Assembly (NCBI GenBank): GCA_015501585.1 | Contig: JADNRY010000007.1 | Span: 434,001-498,000, forward strand | DNA from: Rhodocollybia butyracea | Lineage: Eukaryota; Basidiomycota; Agaricomycetes; Agaricales; Omphalotaceae | DNA length: 64,000 nt | Direction: 5' to 3' | Shown here: positions 1 through 11,095 of the stretch, one piece after another | Numbering within the stretch: position 1 is the first letter of the stretch | Layout: every line of letters begins with the position of its first letter | Made by a program: the position numbers and the translations under genes | Notes under the pieces: generated by a model | The model's input: the letters and a program-made list of their open reading frames with translations, nothing else | What the model was told of the DNA's origin: nothing | The model's database searches: none

Positions 1-174
1 GTTCTCAGTTTTATCCAAGGCTTTACTCCCCGTTGGAATTTCTGAATTTGGGAGTGAATGGTCTCGAGCATAACCAATTATCCTGTACTTAAGAACATGC
101 TGTAGACTAGGTTGAAAAGATAAAATCTCCACAAATACGGTATCAAGATCCAGCATAAATTCATATCAACGAGT

Positions 175-2593
175 CTAGGTTGTTTCGTTCACTTGTCGTG
201 CAGAAATGGCTTGCGGTTGAGCAGTGAAAGTCCTGCCAGAGGGCGAGTGTGACTCTGGATTGAGATTGACTTGCTGCTGCTCCTTATTCGCAGCGTTCAT
301 AGGTTCTGGAATGTCCTTCTCCACAATGCTCTCTGGGCCATCTTTGGATATGTCCGGAGACGTTTGGTTATCATTATTGGTAGACCGCTTCCTCCCCTCA
401 AGAACCTCACGCTTCCAGTCAGAGTTGCTGATTTTGAGGGTTTCAGCAACTGCGTGCCCGGCTTTCGCAGCTTGTTCCTTGCTGGCCCCCACCAAATGGC
501 TTTGTTTCTTTTTCCATTTTCCGATATGCTCGATTCTAAGGCTCAAAGTTCAGCTAGGAATCAAACAAGAGCGAGGTTCCCTACTTACCCCCAAAGCGCA
601 GCCTCAGCTTTGCTGATTTTCACTTTGCTCATATCCACACCTCGTTCGTTTAGCACATCGATGAATCGATGGAAGTGCTACAGTGCACAGGGATGAGATC
701 ACAGTTCAACTGGGTAAAAAAGAGCCCACATTGATGGATGTTCTACACGTTGGATTATAAACGGAACTACCGGGGAGATAGAATCACTTACCGGTAGTGC
801 CCCGACAAGGGCGAAAGCGTATGAATCTGACCATCCTTGACTGAAATGAGACCGGCGGAAGTGACAATTCCTCCCGATGTGAGTGAACTATGCTGGAAGG
901 TTCCAGTGTCTGAAAACAACTGAGACATAAATATCATTAGCAAACCAAGTATTCGCGCACTCTTGATCCCAATGAACATATTATCTACCAGCATTTTCAG
1001 CAACAAATAGTTAGTAAAAGGCAGTGAAAAGAAATACAATTTTTGTCCTGAAGGATAGATATCATTCATTGCTCTGCACATAAAGCTTCCACTGCACTTA
1101 CTGTAGTATATATCCAGGTGTTCCGCCTTACGGTCTTTCGTAAAAGTCGATTCGTGACACCGCGAACTGTAAAATATCGATAGAATACCCTAGACCATCG
1201 TGATTTTCCTTTCGGCGGTCCTAGATAATGCATGGCAGCATCCGATTGCGCACTCGAGCTGTGAGATGCAGCAGAAACCATTGATTCGAAGCTTCCTCGA
1301 CGCTGCACAGGCCGATTTGGCATATCCTCCGGCACAATACCTTGAATTTGAAAGTCATCAAAAGAAAATCACTATGGGCTGAGGAATGTTTACCACCGCC
1401 GTCTCCTGAATCCTTCCATCGCTCTGCAGTTGTATCTACTAGCTCATTGCTCCGTGCCCAGCGTAGTTTGCCTTCTGAATCAAACTTGACAAGATAATTC
1501 AGTCCTATTAACACGACAAATCAGCAAGTAGCCATAAAAAGTGGCGACCAGGTGACAGACTTTGCTCCGCTGAAAGATATCTAGCACGAGTTGTTAGTCA
1601 AGTTCGACAAGGAGTAAAGATATTACATTATTCTCTACGCAGAATATATTAGAGATTAACCCTGGTTTTTTCCGAATGGAGTACTAACCTCTTTTTCTAA
1701 CTGTTCCCGAGAACATTCGTCGAGAGATAGATCCTTCCCTTCTCCGTGATCCAGCCTAGTACAGGTTTGTATGTCTAATCGCACTTGATCTTGCCCACTC
1801 ACCATTTGAAAAAGTTGTCGCTAGTATCAGATTCTCTCCATTTCTTATGGTAGTACTGGCAAAAGAACCACAGTCGGTATTAGTAGCAATTGCTTGACAG
1901 TGAGACTGACTTTGACTATGTAACAAAGGCGCGTGGGGTGGCAAATATCAAAATGGGACGTAGCAAAACACAGGGAGACCTACGATTTGAGCCATACCGA
2001 TGCTTCCTAGAACGATAATCAATAATTGAGCTACTTTAATAGCGAATTAAGGCATACGCATCGATAAGTTCCAGCCAATGCTGTGTCTCAAGATGTTTCT
2101 GAATGGGCAAAGAATCTGGGTCGTCCGACCCGTCTCCAGTTCCAGGTGGGTTCATGACGTCGTTCGCGTCTAATAGTCTTGACGTGAAGAAAGCTGCACG
2201 GGTCCATCGTTCTCTGACAGAGTTCTTGCCTGCATCTGCACTTGTCCTATGCACCTGTCGGAGGATATGTGATTAGAAGAACGCGACATAATGGTTGATC
2301 ATCATCACTTTGAGTCTGGCGTGTTGTGCGATATCCTTGGAGATTTGGGAGTAAATCTCGAGGACACAAATGCAACGGCTTCAGCGTACCTTCCATCTTG
2401 TGTCTGATGATAAATACTCATTCTGCAATTTGCGACTGTTCTTCTGTCTCCAAGCCTTTTGGATCTTAGCTGCTGCCCTCGCTCTCTCATCCTCTTCCGC
2501 ATCGCGCTTCCCATCATGGTATCCATCTACTACCTTGTCCAATATTGAGGATTTCTCTTTAATGTATCCTTGGTTGCTGTTCCCTTCAGACAT
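175..2593 (-). CDS. IQ-motif (calmodulin-binding type) conserved fungal protein
   Basis: I read this as one gene of about ten or more short exons. The protein opens with a basic stretch holding one IQ motif (KIQKAWRQK, about residues 43-51), which in known families binds calmodulin-like light chains. Downstream blocks are typical of a conserved basidiomycete/ascomycete family: RERWTRAAFF, HLETQHWLELID, the piece ending in DTSDNFFKW, LDHGEGKDLSLDEC, LNYLVKFDSEGKLRWA, TVRRNTWIY, FQHSSLTSGG, GQIHTLSPLSGHYR and HFHRFIDVLNERGVD. The C-terminal tail is lysine-rich and hydrophilic and ends VNETT. One apparent exon is only 27 nt (2309-2335). I chose the ATG at 2593, the first in frame before the IQ exon; an extra upstream exon cannot be excluded. 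The biochemical role is not known to me. No transmembrane segment is visible. The family assignment is firm, the exact exon edges are approximate. Confidence 0.75.
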
Positions 2594-3128
2594 AAGTGGC
2601 AATAGCAGGGTGTGCGCTTAAATAGCAATGAAGTGGAGTTGCGCTTAAGTCCAGTGATAATGACATCATTTAACTTGTACTTAATTGGTGTTGCGATTAA
2701 TGGAAGTACTGTAATGACTACACTGGCAAATGAAGATAAAGTCTGGACCAACACATATTGAAACAGAAAAGAAAACATGATAGTGATGAGGAATGTGCGT
2801 GTAGAAACAAGGAACAGCGAAAGTGAAAGTAGATGCGCGTACATTATGAAATGCGAAGCAAAAAAAAATGAAACAAAAACACACAACAGATACAGTATCA
2901 ACGAGCGCGAGAGAACAAGCCCCCATGTAAACAGAACGAGAGACATAACCAATGGTTGGAAGTTATATGGTAACGGTCCTAAACTATGTAAATCCATTAA
3001 ATACCCATCCTGGTGGCAGTTCCAGATATTTGTGCTTCCTGAGCTCAGCGGCAGACGGGCGCTCATCGGGATTGCTAGATTCATGATCATAAATCAGTGC
3101 TCTAGAGGTAAAAAAAAAAAAGTATGGC
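2594..3128. other. Intergenic spacer, IQ gene to MAPKKK
   Basis: This 535-bp stretch separates the start of the IQ-motif gene from the stop of the BCK1-like kinase gene, both on the minus strand. It contains a poly-A run on the plus strand (about 3110-3121) just downstream of the kinase stop codon, and AT-rich sequence. A long open frame on the minus strand crosses it, but its translation is hydrophobic low-quality sequence with no family resemblance. It should hold the promoter of the IQ gene and the 3' end of the kinase mRNA. Confidence 0.5.
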
Positions 3129-6100
3129 TCACATAGCGAAGCATTTTCGCCTTAGGTCGTCAGCCAGTTCGGATAATACAAGGCCTTCAGGAACTGGCGG
3201 AGGAAGTTTCGAAGACCACAGCTATGGAGCAAAATATCGGTGATTAGCGTGGCGAAAATAACAGCTTCAGTAGCGTTCATACCTTGAACATAACCGCAAC
3301 CATCTCGTCTCCGCTCCATGGCCTCATGCCAGCCCACATTTCCAGGACAACGCAACCTACGCTCCAGATATCAATCTTAGCGTTATACACCTTGCCTTGA
3401 GGGTTGATAACTTCAGGCGCCATCCAAAACACAGTTCCCTGCATAGCAGTCGCTGCACCACCGCCAGCGGCGTCATCTGCAGTGCGCTTTGAGATGCCAA
3501 AATCCGAGATCTTACAGACCCCGGTCATTTCGACGAGAATATTGTCTGCTTTCAAATCCTAGAGGAATCAGTAAGTGAAAAATTCAAGGAACAGTGACAA
3601 GTCGACTAACTCGATGCAATATACCCTTAGAATGGAGGTATTCCAACCCGCTCAGTATCTGACCAGTGAACGATTTGGTGACATTCTCCGCAAACTTGCC
3701 GTGTTTGAGAAGCACACTCCCTATCGATCCTCCGGGAACATATTCAAGAAAGCTGTAAAAACACAGTGAAAATCAGTAACAACGTCAAGAATAGACGGAA
3801 AGTTAACAAACATGCTCAAATTCGAGGGAGTCTCTTCAAAGCCCAGATACTGCACAATATTGGGATGATCAAGATCCTTCAGTGTTTCACTTTCCGACTT
3901 CAGCGCCTGAACAACTGCAATCTGCCTCGAATCATTTTTATCCGATGCTGTTTGTGGAATCTCAACCTGTTTCACCGCAATCATCTCACCCGTCGTCGCA
4001 TTGAGCGCAAGATACACGCGACCATAAGTTCCCCGACCAATGAGTTCACCTCGTACCCATTTGAACGTTGCTAAAGAATATTGATTTTCAGATATCGGGA
4101 TTGAGATGCAATAAAACACTCACTGGGTAAAGGTGCCGAAGGCGAATCAGGCGTCGCCATAGTGGTTCGGGGATACACCTGCTCATGGTCGGTAGTAACT
4201 TCCTCGAGTTTGCTACCCCAAAGTTTCGTGCTCCGCTTGCGCAGCATATTCGCAGCATGATTCGGGCTTTGGTTTGGCGTGCCCACGTCAGAATAGCCAT
4301 ACATAGAAGTTCGATCGATTTTCTTCTTGTGTTCCTGCGCGACAATACGGATCGACTTTTTCGCTCGTATACGAGAACGATCCCTTTCGGAACTTCCCGA
4401 CGGTCGATCTCGATCCCTGCCGCCGTCTCGTACAGGAACTGAAAGCTCCTTTTCCATGGGTAGTGGTGGTAGTGGTGGTACCCCCGGTCCGAGACCTATA
4501 TCTACTGTTGCATTGGTAGGGCTAGTGCCACCAGAAGCAGCCTCGATGACCGGCTTATCCAAATCATGCTCGGGAAAGTACTGATCAAGTTTCTCGTACA
4601 TGTCTTCGGGCAAAGGACGAGGTGCCCACCATCCCTCCGAATCAGAGGCAGCAAGGAAGGTGCTCTGTCTAGCCATTCTCTTGGCACCGCTCGCACTCGA
4701 ACTCGAGCTTTCATCAGCACCGCTGGTAGGCGAGGGCCGTCGGTTCGGTGTCGGTGTCGATGAAGAAGGAAGTCCACTGATCTCACGCAAGCTTGACCCA
4801 GGCGTTGACCCGGGCGCACTTGGCACTGAAACAGGCTCCACGACACCAGCGATGTTCTCAATCTGCACCGTAAGCGGTGGTCGTTTGCAGGGAGACGACG
4901 ACAACGACCGATTCTGGTTCGCCGAGTCTGCAGTTAAAGTAGGTACCGGAGGAACCGGCCCCAAAGGTTTATTCCACAAGTCATCCGAATCAGAGTCGTC
5001 GAACGTTCCTGTAGACAATGTCGTTGCAGTAGATGGATCATACGTGTCAATATACGACGATGGGAATGCGGGAAAAGAAGGGAGGGAGGAAGGTTGGAGA
5101 GAGGATAATGAGGTAGATGCTCCAGATACAGATGACCCAACAAAAGTAGGGGAAGCTGAAGACAATGCAGAGGATGCAGGGTTGGACAATGACTTGGGTG
5201 GAGACGTGGAAGTAGTGGATGGGGATGAAGCTGAACTGGGGTCTGGTAGTAACCTCGGCGGAGGCATAAGTGTCGCATCGCCGACTTTCGTTTCCGCAAA
5301 CAGCTCTTTCAGCCATGGATGATCTTCCTTTCTCAAAGTTGCATCGCTATTTCCGTCTACATCGTTAGTTCCATCTGTCAGACTCTTTTGAATCCTTGGG
5401 CTCTGCGGACTTGTTGGACTATGTGTTCGGATATCCCTTTCAGGGTGACTTGCCGCTGCAGATCTTCCGTTTGCACTCGTGGGTGACATAGGTTTCTGAG
5501 ATGTCGGCCACATCGAGAATGAGGGTTCCAACGCATGGATGGGACTCTGGGCTTGATTGTGTCTCTTGGGAAACGCCCCATCACCCATTGCCGACCGTGG
5601 GCGGGGGTACGGATCGTCAGGAGACACGATATTGGATGATGAGGGTGAGGTGATCTGAGGAGAGGCGCGCGAGTAATAAGATGACGTTGACGATGCGGAA
5701 GAAAAATCCTGTGAGGCACCATTGTGCATTGGCAATGGTCTAACAGGTTTCTGAAGGGCCTGCATGGGTGAGCCTTCCTTGTACGAACCACTAGTGGGGA
5801 TGAACGTCACGTTCGAGTTTGATCTAGAAGATGCTCCAGCCTGCCTTCCAGGTCGGAGGTTCGCCGGGTGATTGAGAGTGAGGGTACTTCCACCACTGTG
5901 GAAAGCAGCTCGCAAGCTATCAACACTCTTGGCCGACTTTATCCATGCAGACGATATGGGGTGGCTTGGTTTCGATTCTGGACCAGTGCCGGCTTTTGAT
6001 TCACCTTTCCAGTTTATGGCCCAACTAGGAGGAACCGCGTGGCCAGTGGCACGTAAAGGTTGTGGGATGCGGGAATCGTTAGAAGAGCCAGGGGGCGCAG

Positions 6101-7655
6101 GAGCCGTACCACGAGGAGGGGGAGGAATATTTAGCATTCGGGCTTTGTTGTAACGTGTTGGAGAGACCTGGTTTCGCAAAGTTCTTGGCTTTGAAGGAGA
6201 AGCCCGAGGGTAATCCTGAGCCGCAGACGGAGGAGCGGGAGGAGGAGAAATAGGTTGCGGAGGTGACTGTGTTTCCGGCTCGGCTTTTATAAAGACCCAC
6301 GAGTCAACATTGGAAGAGTGATCGTCATAATCAGACCTCTGTCTTCGACGTTCAGGTCTTGCTGAAGAGGGATCCCTGGCGCCATGAGGCTGCTGCTGAA
6401 GTGTGCGTTCCCGCTCACTAGCGGCATCTGACCCAGACCTGACATGATGGCGAGCGGGAGGAGTAAGGGAATTGTCGTCAACGAGGGGAAAGGTAGCTCT
6501 GTTTGGTGAGAGGGGTGGTGGCGGCGGTACATTTACATATGGAGGAGGAGTAGACGGAGGCGGAGATGTGGGTCGTGAAGGCAATGGAACTCCGGATCGG
6601 CGAGATGACAGTGGAGACGGTGGAACAGCGTTTGCGAGCGAGTTGAGCACTTGTTGAGTGGGTGGACGCATCGTAGACCTGTTATCACGGTCTGGATTAT
6701 CCAGATCAGCATCGTAACCTGGGGAGTCCATGGGAATCTGCTCGCTTGCTGAAGAGATGCTGCCCTCACGACGAGAGCCGGAGTTACGTTTATTCGGTCT
6801 CAGAGGCTGGAATAACTGTGTATTAAACTCTGGAAGCACCGGAGGCGGGATAGTCACAACACATGGTGGCGACACGGGCGGCAAAGGCCTCACTGGATGC
6901 AGCGGCTGTTCATGGACTGTAGCAGAGGAATGAGAGACCAAAAACTTGAGAGTTCCCCTCCCATCTCCCATTGTGCGACACAGTTCAAACAGTCTATCGT
7001 CGGAAAGTGCTTCGCTGGTTGCATATGCTCCAATTTCAGTCTGATAGATGGAAAACCTGGCCTGATCCTCCTCGTCATAGATATTGAGCTGGAAACATGA
7101 TCAGCATGAGCTCACAAGCTGTGTTTGACTGCGCACCTTTGTGAAAACACATTCCCTGATAAACGCAGGACTCCTTGCCCCGGTGATTTCCACATTGACA
7201 TACCTCTCTGAATCGGCCGTGACGAGAATAAGGATTCTATCATCTGCGGTGGAGACTGTGGGCGATGTAGAAGGCCTTTTCGGTTGTCTGTTGAATTTGA
7301 AGAGGCCAAACATGTGAGGGCGAGGAGCCGGCGGGTCGTAGGAAGACACAATGTGTGGATCGTCTGCAGTGAGATCGATGGAATTTCCAGAAACTCCTGG
7401 CGTAGATGGCGGTGGAGTATCTTCTACGGCTGGAGAGCTTGCACTAGAGGGAGAAGAAGGCGAGTGACGCTCAGGCTTGTTTTTCGTACCACGAGAGATG
7501 TTCGTCGTCAACGGAGGGCCAGGACGAGTTTGCGGCGGCAGACTGAGAGAGTATTTCTGATTCTGTACTGGTGCTTCTTCGTCGCTGGACTCGCTGTCGG
7601 AGCCTCTGTTTGTTACATGGAATACTCTTTGTCGTGCCCTCACCGCTTCGGACAT
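3129..7655 (-). CDS. BCK1: BCK1-like MAP kinase kinase kinase (cell wall integrity type)
   Basis: This encodes a serine/threonine kinase of roughly 1,400 residues. In order, an N-terminal exon (from [10 protein letters not shown]) holds a ubiquitin-fold/RA-like segment ([15 protein letters not shown], then [12 protein letters not shown]). A very long Ser/Pro-rich region follows, then a conserved block immediately before the kinase ([48 protein letters not shown]). The kinase domain has [24 protein letters not shown] and MAPEVINP, and the chain ends soon after it ([11 protein letters not shown]). In the family, Bck1 passes the Pkc1 signal to the Mkk-Slt2 cascade for cell wall stress. Introns are visible near 7095-7137, 4073-4125 and within the kinase domain. 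No SAM domain is seen, which argues against STE11. A second, rearranged relative lies at 37784-40109. I am confident of the family and fairly confident of the BCK1 orthology. Confidence 0.85.
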
Positions 7656-7893
7656 CGACTCGAATTATTCAGTGTTGGCTAATTGACTGTTCTCTTCTCC
7701 TCTCGAGTCTCCCGCTGGCCAAAGCGGTAGTAGAAAAAAAAGCAACAGTGTCGTTTCTCCAAAGCTTAATTCACTACGCCGCTTCGGGCTCATGTGTTTT
7801 GTTTTGTCATCATCTAGGTTTCCCACCTCAATAAGTACTTATACACTATTTTACATCAATCATCAAGATCCATCGTTACTGTACATATCCAGG

Positions 7894-9214
7894 TCAAGGA
7901 GAAATCGAAGAATTAGACCCAAGTATCGTTCCATCGTCCAAACTCATCTACAATACAGTGTCAACTACTCCCGCAATCTCACGAACAAAAAAAAAACTCA
8001 CTTTCGGAAATTCGGCATGTTCCTTCAGCATACCTTGTCCCCAACTAAGCAGTTTCACCAATTGTACAAGCTTTACTTCCTTCCCCTGACTAAGGCTTTC
8101 AAGAATAGCCGCATTAACCTCTCCCGCAGTCTTCATTCTCTGGGCCGGACTCAACAAGTCCCCGATGGCACTCGGGGTGGAACTCGAATGCTCAAATGCC
8201 AGCAACGACATTGTTCTCTCCAGCTCGGACAAAAACTCGGGTGAATGTTCCCCGAGCTGCGCAAGCTCCTCCTGCGCAAACTGTAAGGCCTCCGTCACGC
8301 GTCCTTGCCGAATGTACTCAATCAGTTTTTGCTGCTGCAGATGAAAAAAGAGGGCCCGATTGTTATCCAAAATCTACAGAAAAGCGAAATTAGTACGAGT
8401 TGATAATGTATTATTTCAGAAGAGAAAACAAGAAATCATATTGAAGACTGAAGTTTTGGTGTTTACAATTCTCATCAGCGACACAATAAGGTCTGAGAGT
8501 GGTGCATGAAACGGTTTAATCATATAAAGCAAGGCCTTGTACAATGCCTCAAATGGGCTGAATTGGACACGTAGCACCTGCGATCGAGGAAAAAATCCTC
8601 CCGACTTTCAGTGTCCATGGAAACCACAGACGCTCACCTCTGGATTCAACTCATTAACCCTCACTATGGCGTCTTCCACGTCACCTCGCTGGAGTGCCTC
8701 CCGAACCTTCATCCGGCTTTCAATTGAATCGAAATCTACTTCGGGAGCAACAGACGCTTCTTGGGCGAATTCTTCAGCAGCAGACTTGTAGCCTTCAATG
8801 ACCAGGTAATCCATTATGAGGCGGTTGAGGTCGCTGGAGGAAGATAGTAAGCACGGGGAAAAAAGACACTAGAAAAAAAGACGAGGCTGTTCAGATAATA
8901 CATGCAATTTTTTGACTCTTCAACGAAACACTCGGAGAGATTCCCAATAGTTTTATCATCATGTACACTCGCCGTGAAAATAAAGCAGATCGCAGAAAAA
9001 CTTACCTTTTGGAAACCTGAACCTCATGAAGTCGCCTGTGCCATTCTTCCGGATGGACGACGAATGCAGGTGCGTTCGACGGCGGACGAGGCTTAGTGAG
9101 TTGGTATCATTAAAGCAATACACATAGAGTTGGCAAAGAGACACGAATAGAACATTGAAAGCAGATAAAACATCAGTGCAAAAGTCGAAAAAAGAAAAAA
9201 GATAAACGAACCAT
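7894..9214 (-). CDS. GID8: GID8/TWA1-like LisH-CTLH-CRA protein of the GID/CTLH ubiquitin ligase
   Basis: The assembled protein starts with a short leader and WHRRLHEVQVSK, followed by LisH (DLNRLIMDYLVIEGYKSAAE), CTLH (VREALQRGDVEDAIVRVNEL, ending at NPE) and CRA (LFFHLQQQKLIEYIRQGRV, EFAQEEL-type ALQFAQEELAQ, ELERTMSLLAFE). This matches Gid8/Twa1, a scaffold of the GID (CTLH) E3 ligase that in yeast degrades gluconeogenic enzymes. The join LNPE to ILDNNRALFF skips a 264-bp intron (about 8373-8636), long for this locus. The last exon gives a short tail ending SSISP before a TGA at 7894-7896. The start is uncertain: the best model uses the ATG at 9214 as a 3-nt exon followed by an intron of about 118 bp and then PRPPSNAPAFVVHP. 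The family call is strong. Confidence 0.85.
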
Positions 9215-10171
9215 TTTGAACGCACTGCTTTAGGGCCGGTCAACCGATGGCAAAAAAATCTCGTAATGTTTAGGGCAGGTCGATCTCGTGCAGCCTTCTT
9301 TCTGCGATTAATCGTTTGTGTATACACAATGCGTTTAAAGCTCAACCAAAGTCTGAGGGAACCAGTCGCTCAGAGCTCATTCTCACTTTGGCTGATACTG
9401 ATGACATCTCAAATCTCCAACCCAAAGGTGTATGTGGAAATCGAAGACCTCGCGGGTCTGATTATCACGATGGATGCTAGCCTTAGACGGAGAAGTCATT
9501 TCTATACATAATTAGTACAAGGCATTCAGGACAAGGCCAGAGGGAGCCGGTTATGGCTTGCATAACGGACGGCACAAGCTGTATTTGACAAACCAGCCTA
9601 GTAAGTGACCGAGTGGATAGATGGCAAATACTAATATATATGCTTGCAATGTTCCGTCGGGCGTAATTCATCCATCTATCCTCAAATAAGCCGTTCCAAG
9701 GATCGTTGACCAGAAAACTCTTGTACGACGGTGCAAGAAAAGAAAAGATATCCAATCAGTTTCACCGATATCAGTGGACCACCCTCGTTGATACAGAACA
9801 TTTGGTCGGAGATCTCTCTTTGCTCTCCGTTCAATTTTGTATAATGAAGATGAGAATTTATCATACGCGGCAAGGATACACAATCAAAAGTATGGGCTTT
9901 CTGCTCAAACACTGGAACGTGATGCTGTTGGAATGCCGAGCATTTCCAGTGGATCAAATGACCAACATCTGTCTCACTCTCAGAGAGTAGTCGTAATGAG
10001 AGAGAGAATCCGCAGAGTAGTCACCCGCGACAAAACCGCAAACAGAACCCCATGTATCAGCAGACACTGGAGAGAACCCCGTGACAGCTGAAGAAGTACG
10101 TCCTAATAGTAATACATCTTTGAGGTCTCTTTTCGCCAAATATTTCAGGTTCGGCTCCACATTCAACTTAA

Positions 10172-10188
10172 GGTTTCGAGTTCAGCTT
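10172..10188 (+). repeat. Left arm of a degenerate inverted repeat
   Basis: The 17-mer GGTTTCGAGTTCAGCTT here matches, in reverse complement and at 16 of 17 positions, the sequence at 11079-11095. It sits in a patch (10147-10275) with further related words: GGTTCGGCT, GTTCGACTC, GGTTCAGCC and GGTTTCGGCTTT. Confidence 0.5.
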
Positions 10189-11078
10189 CAAATCACATGT
10201 TCGACTCTCAGGTTCAGCCTTTTTACCAACTCCAGTGTTTAGCTTGCGGTGTGATGGTTTCGGCTTTGAGACAATGCTACTTCCACTTGTGATTAGGTCC
10301 TACTTTGATATGTCAACCCTACGTTGTATGCTATTCAACTAATAAACTATCATAAACAATGGAGTAGGATCTGTTTGAACAAGTTCTGCCTTTGAATGGA
10401 ATGGGACTGCCTCAATCTTGGGAACATCAGCTTGAGCTTGGGCTATTGGTTTGCATTTTTCTCTCATGTGGGTTGATATTCCCCCGTTTTCCATACAATT
10501 TTCCTCATGGTATTTCCAGTTCAGCAGTTGGAATCTCATTCAATAAGTCCAGCCTTCATTGGTTCAGTTTGTATGCGCCGTGCCACGCACGTTGCTGAGC
10601 TGAACTGGGCGCTATTTTAGGCATCGCATATTACTTTTATTTATATTTTCCCTTAATGGTAGATACCAAGTACCTAGACAGCCTGAGCGCCTGTATCCTC
10701 CATCATGTATGTGCTAAATGGAAAGAATTTCCGGGTCCTTTTACATAAACAATTGGTGTAGCGCTGGGGGAAGGAAGGAAGTTTATTGAGTCTGAAGCTG
10801 TTAGAGCAGAGATTTAAAACACTTGAGTATGATGCATGTGGCGAATTGGAGCTAGGAAAATAGTCCGAGTTTCTTTAAGGTGGGGGGAATTGTCACTCTA
10901 TTGGGGGAAATTGCTCGCTAATTACATCATAGCCTATTAGATACTGTACCAGGGGTGACCGAGTCTTTGTAGAGTTCAATGCTTGCAGAATTTAGAAAAG
11001 CTGAATTTGTTAGAAAATAGTAGGAATCATGAAGTCGAAGCTGAACTGCGTCCGGTTGAAGCCGAAATCCACCGACCC

Positions 11079-11095
11079 AAGCTGAACCCGAAACC
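11079..11095 (-). repeat. Right arm of a degenerate inverted repeat
   Basis: AAGCTGAACCCGAAACC is the reverse-complement partner of 10172-10188 (16 of 17). Neighbouring bases 11036-11120 hold more of the same motif family (AAGCTGAAC, TTGAAGCCGAAA). The two arms enclose about 890 bp with no convincing gene, as a foldback or MITE-like element would. Confidence 0.45.

Noticed and set aside
2530..3090. 186-codon minus-strand open frame upstream of the IQ gene
   Set aside because: Hydrophobic, repetitive translation without splice continuity to the IQ exon and without homology; better seen as spacer.
4600..5322. 240-codon plus-strand open frame
   Set aside because: It is antisense to the Ser/Pro-rich exon of the BCK1-like kinase and its acidic, low-complexity translation mirrors that composition; no family resemblance.
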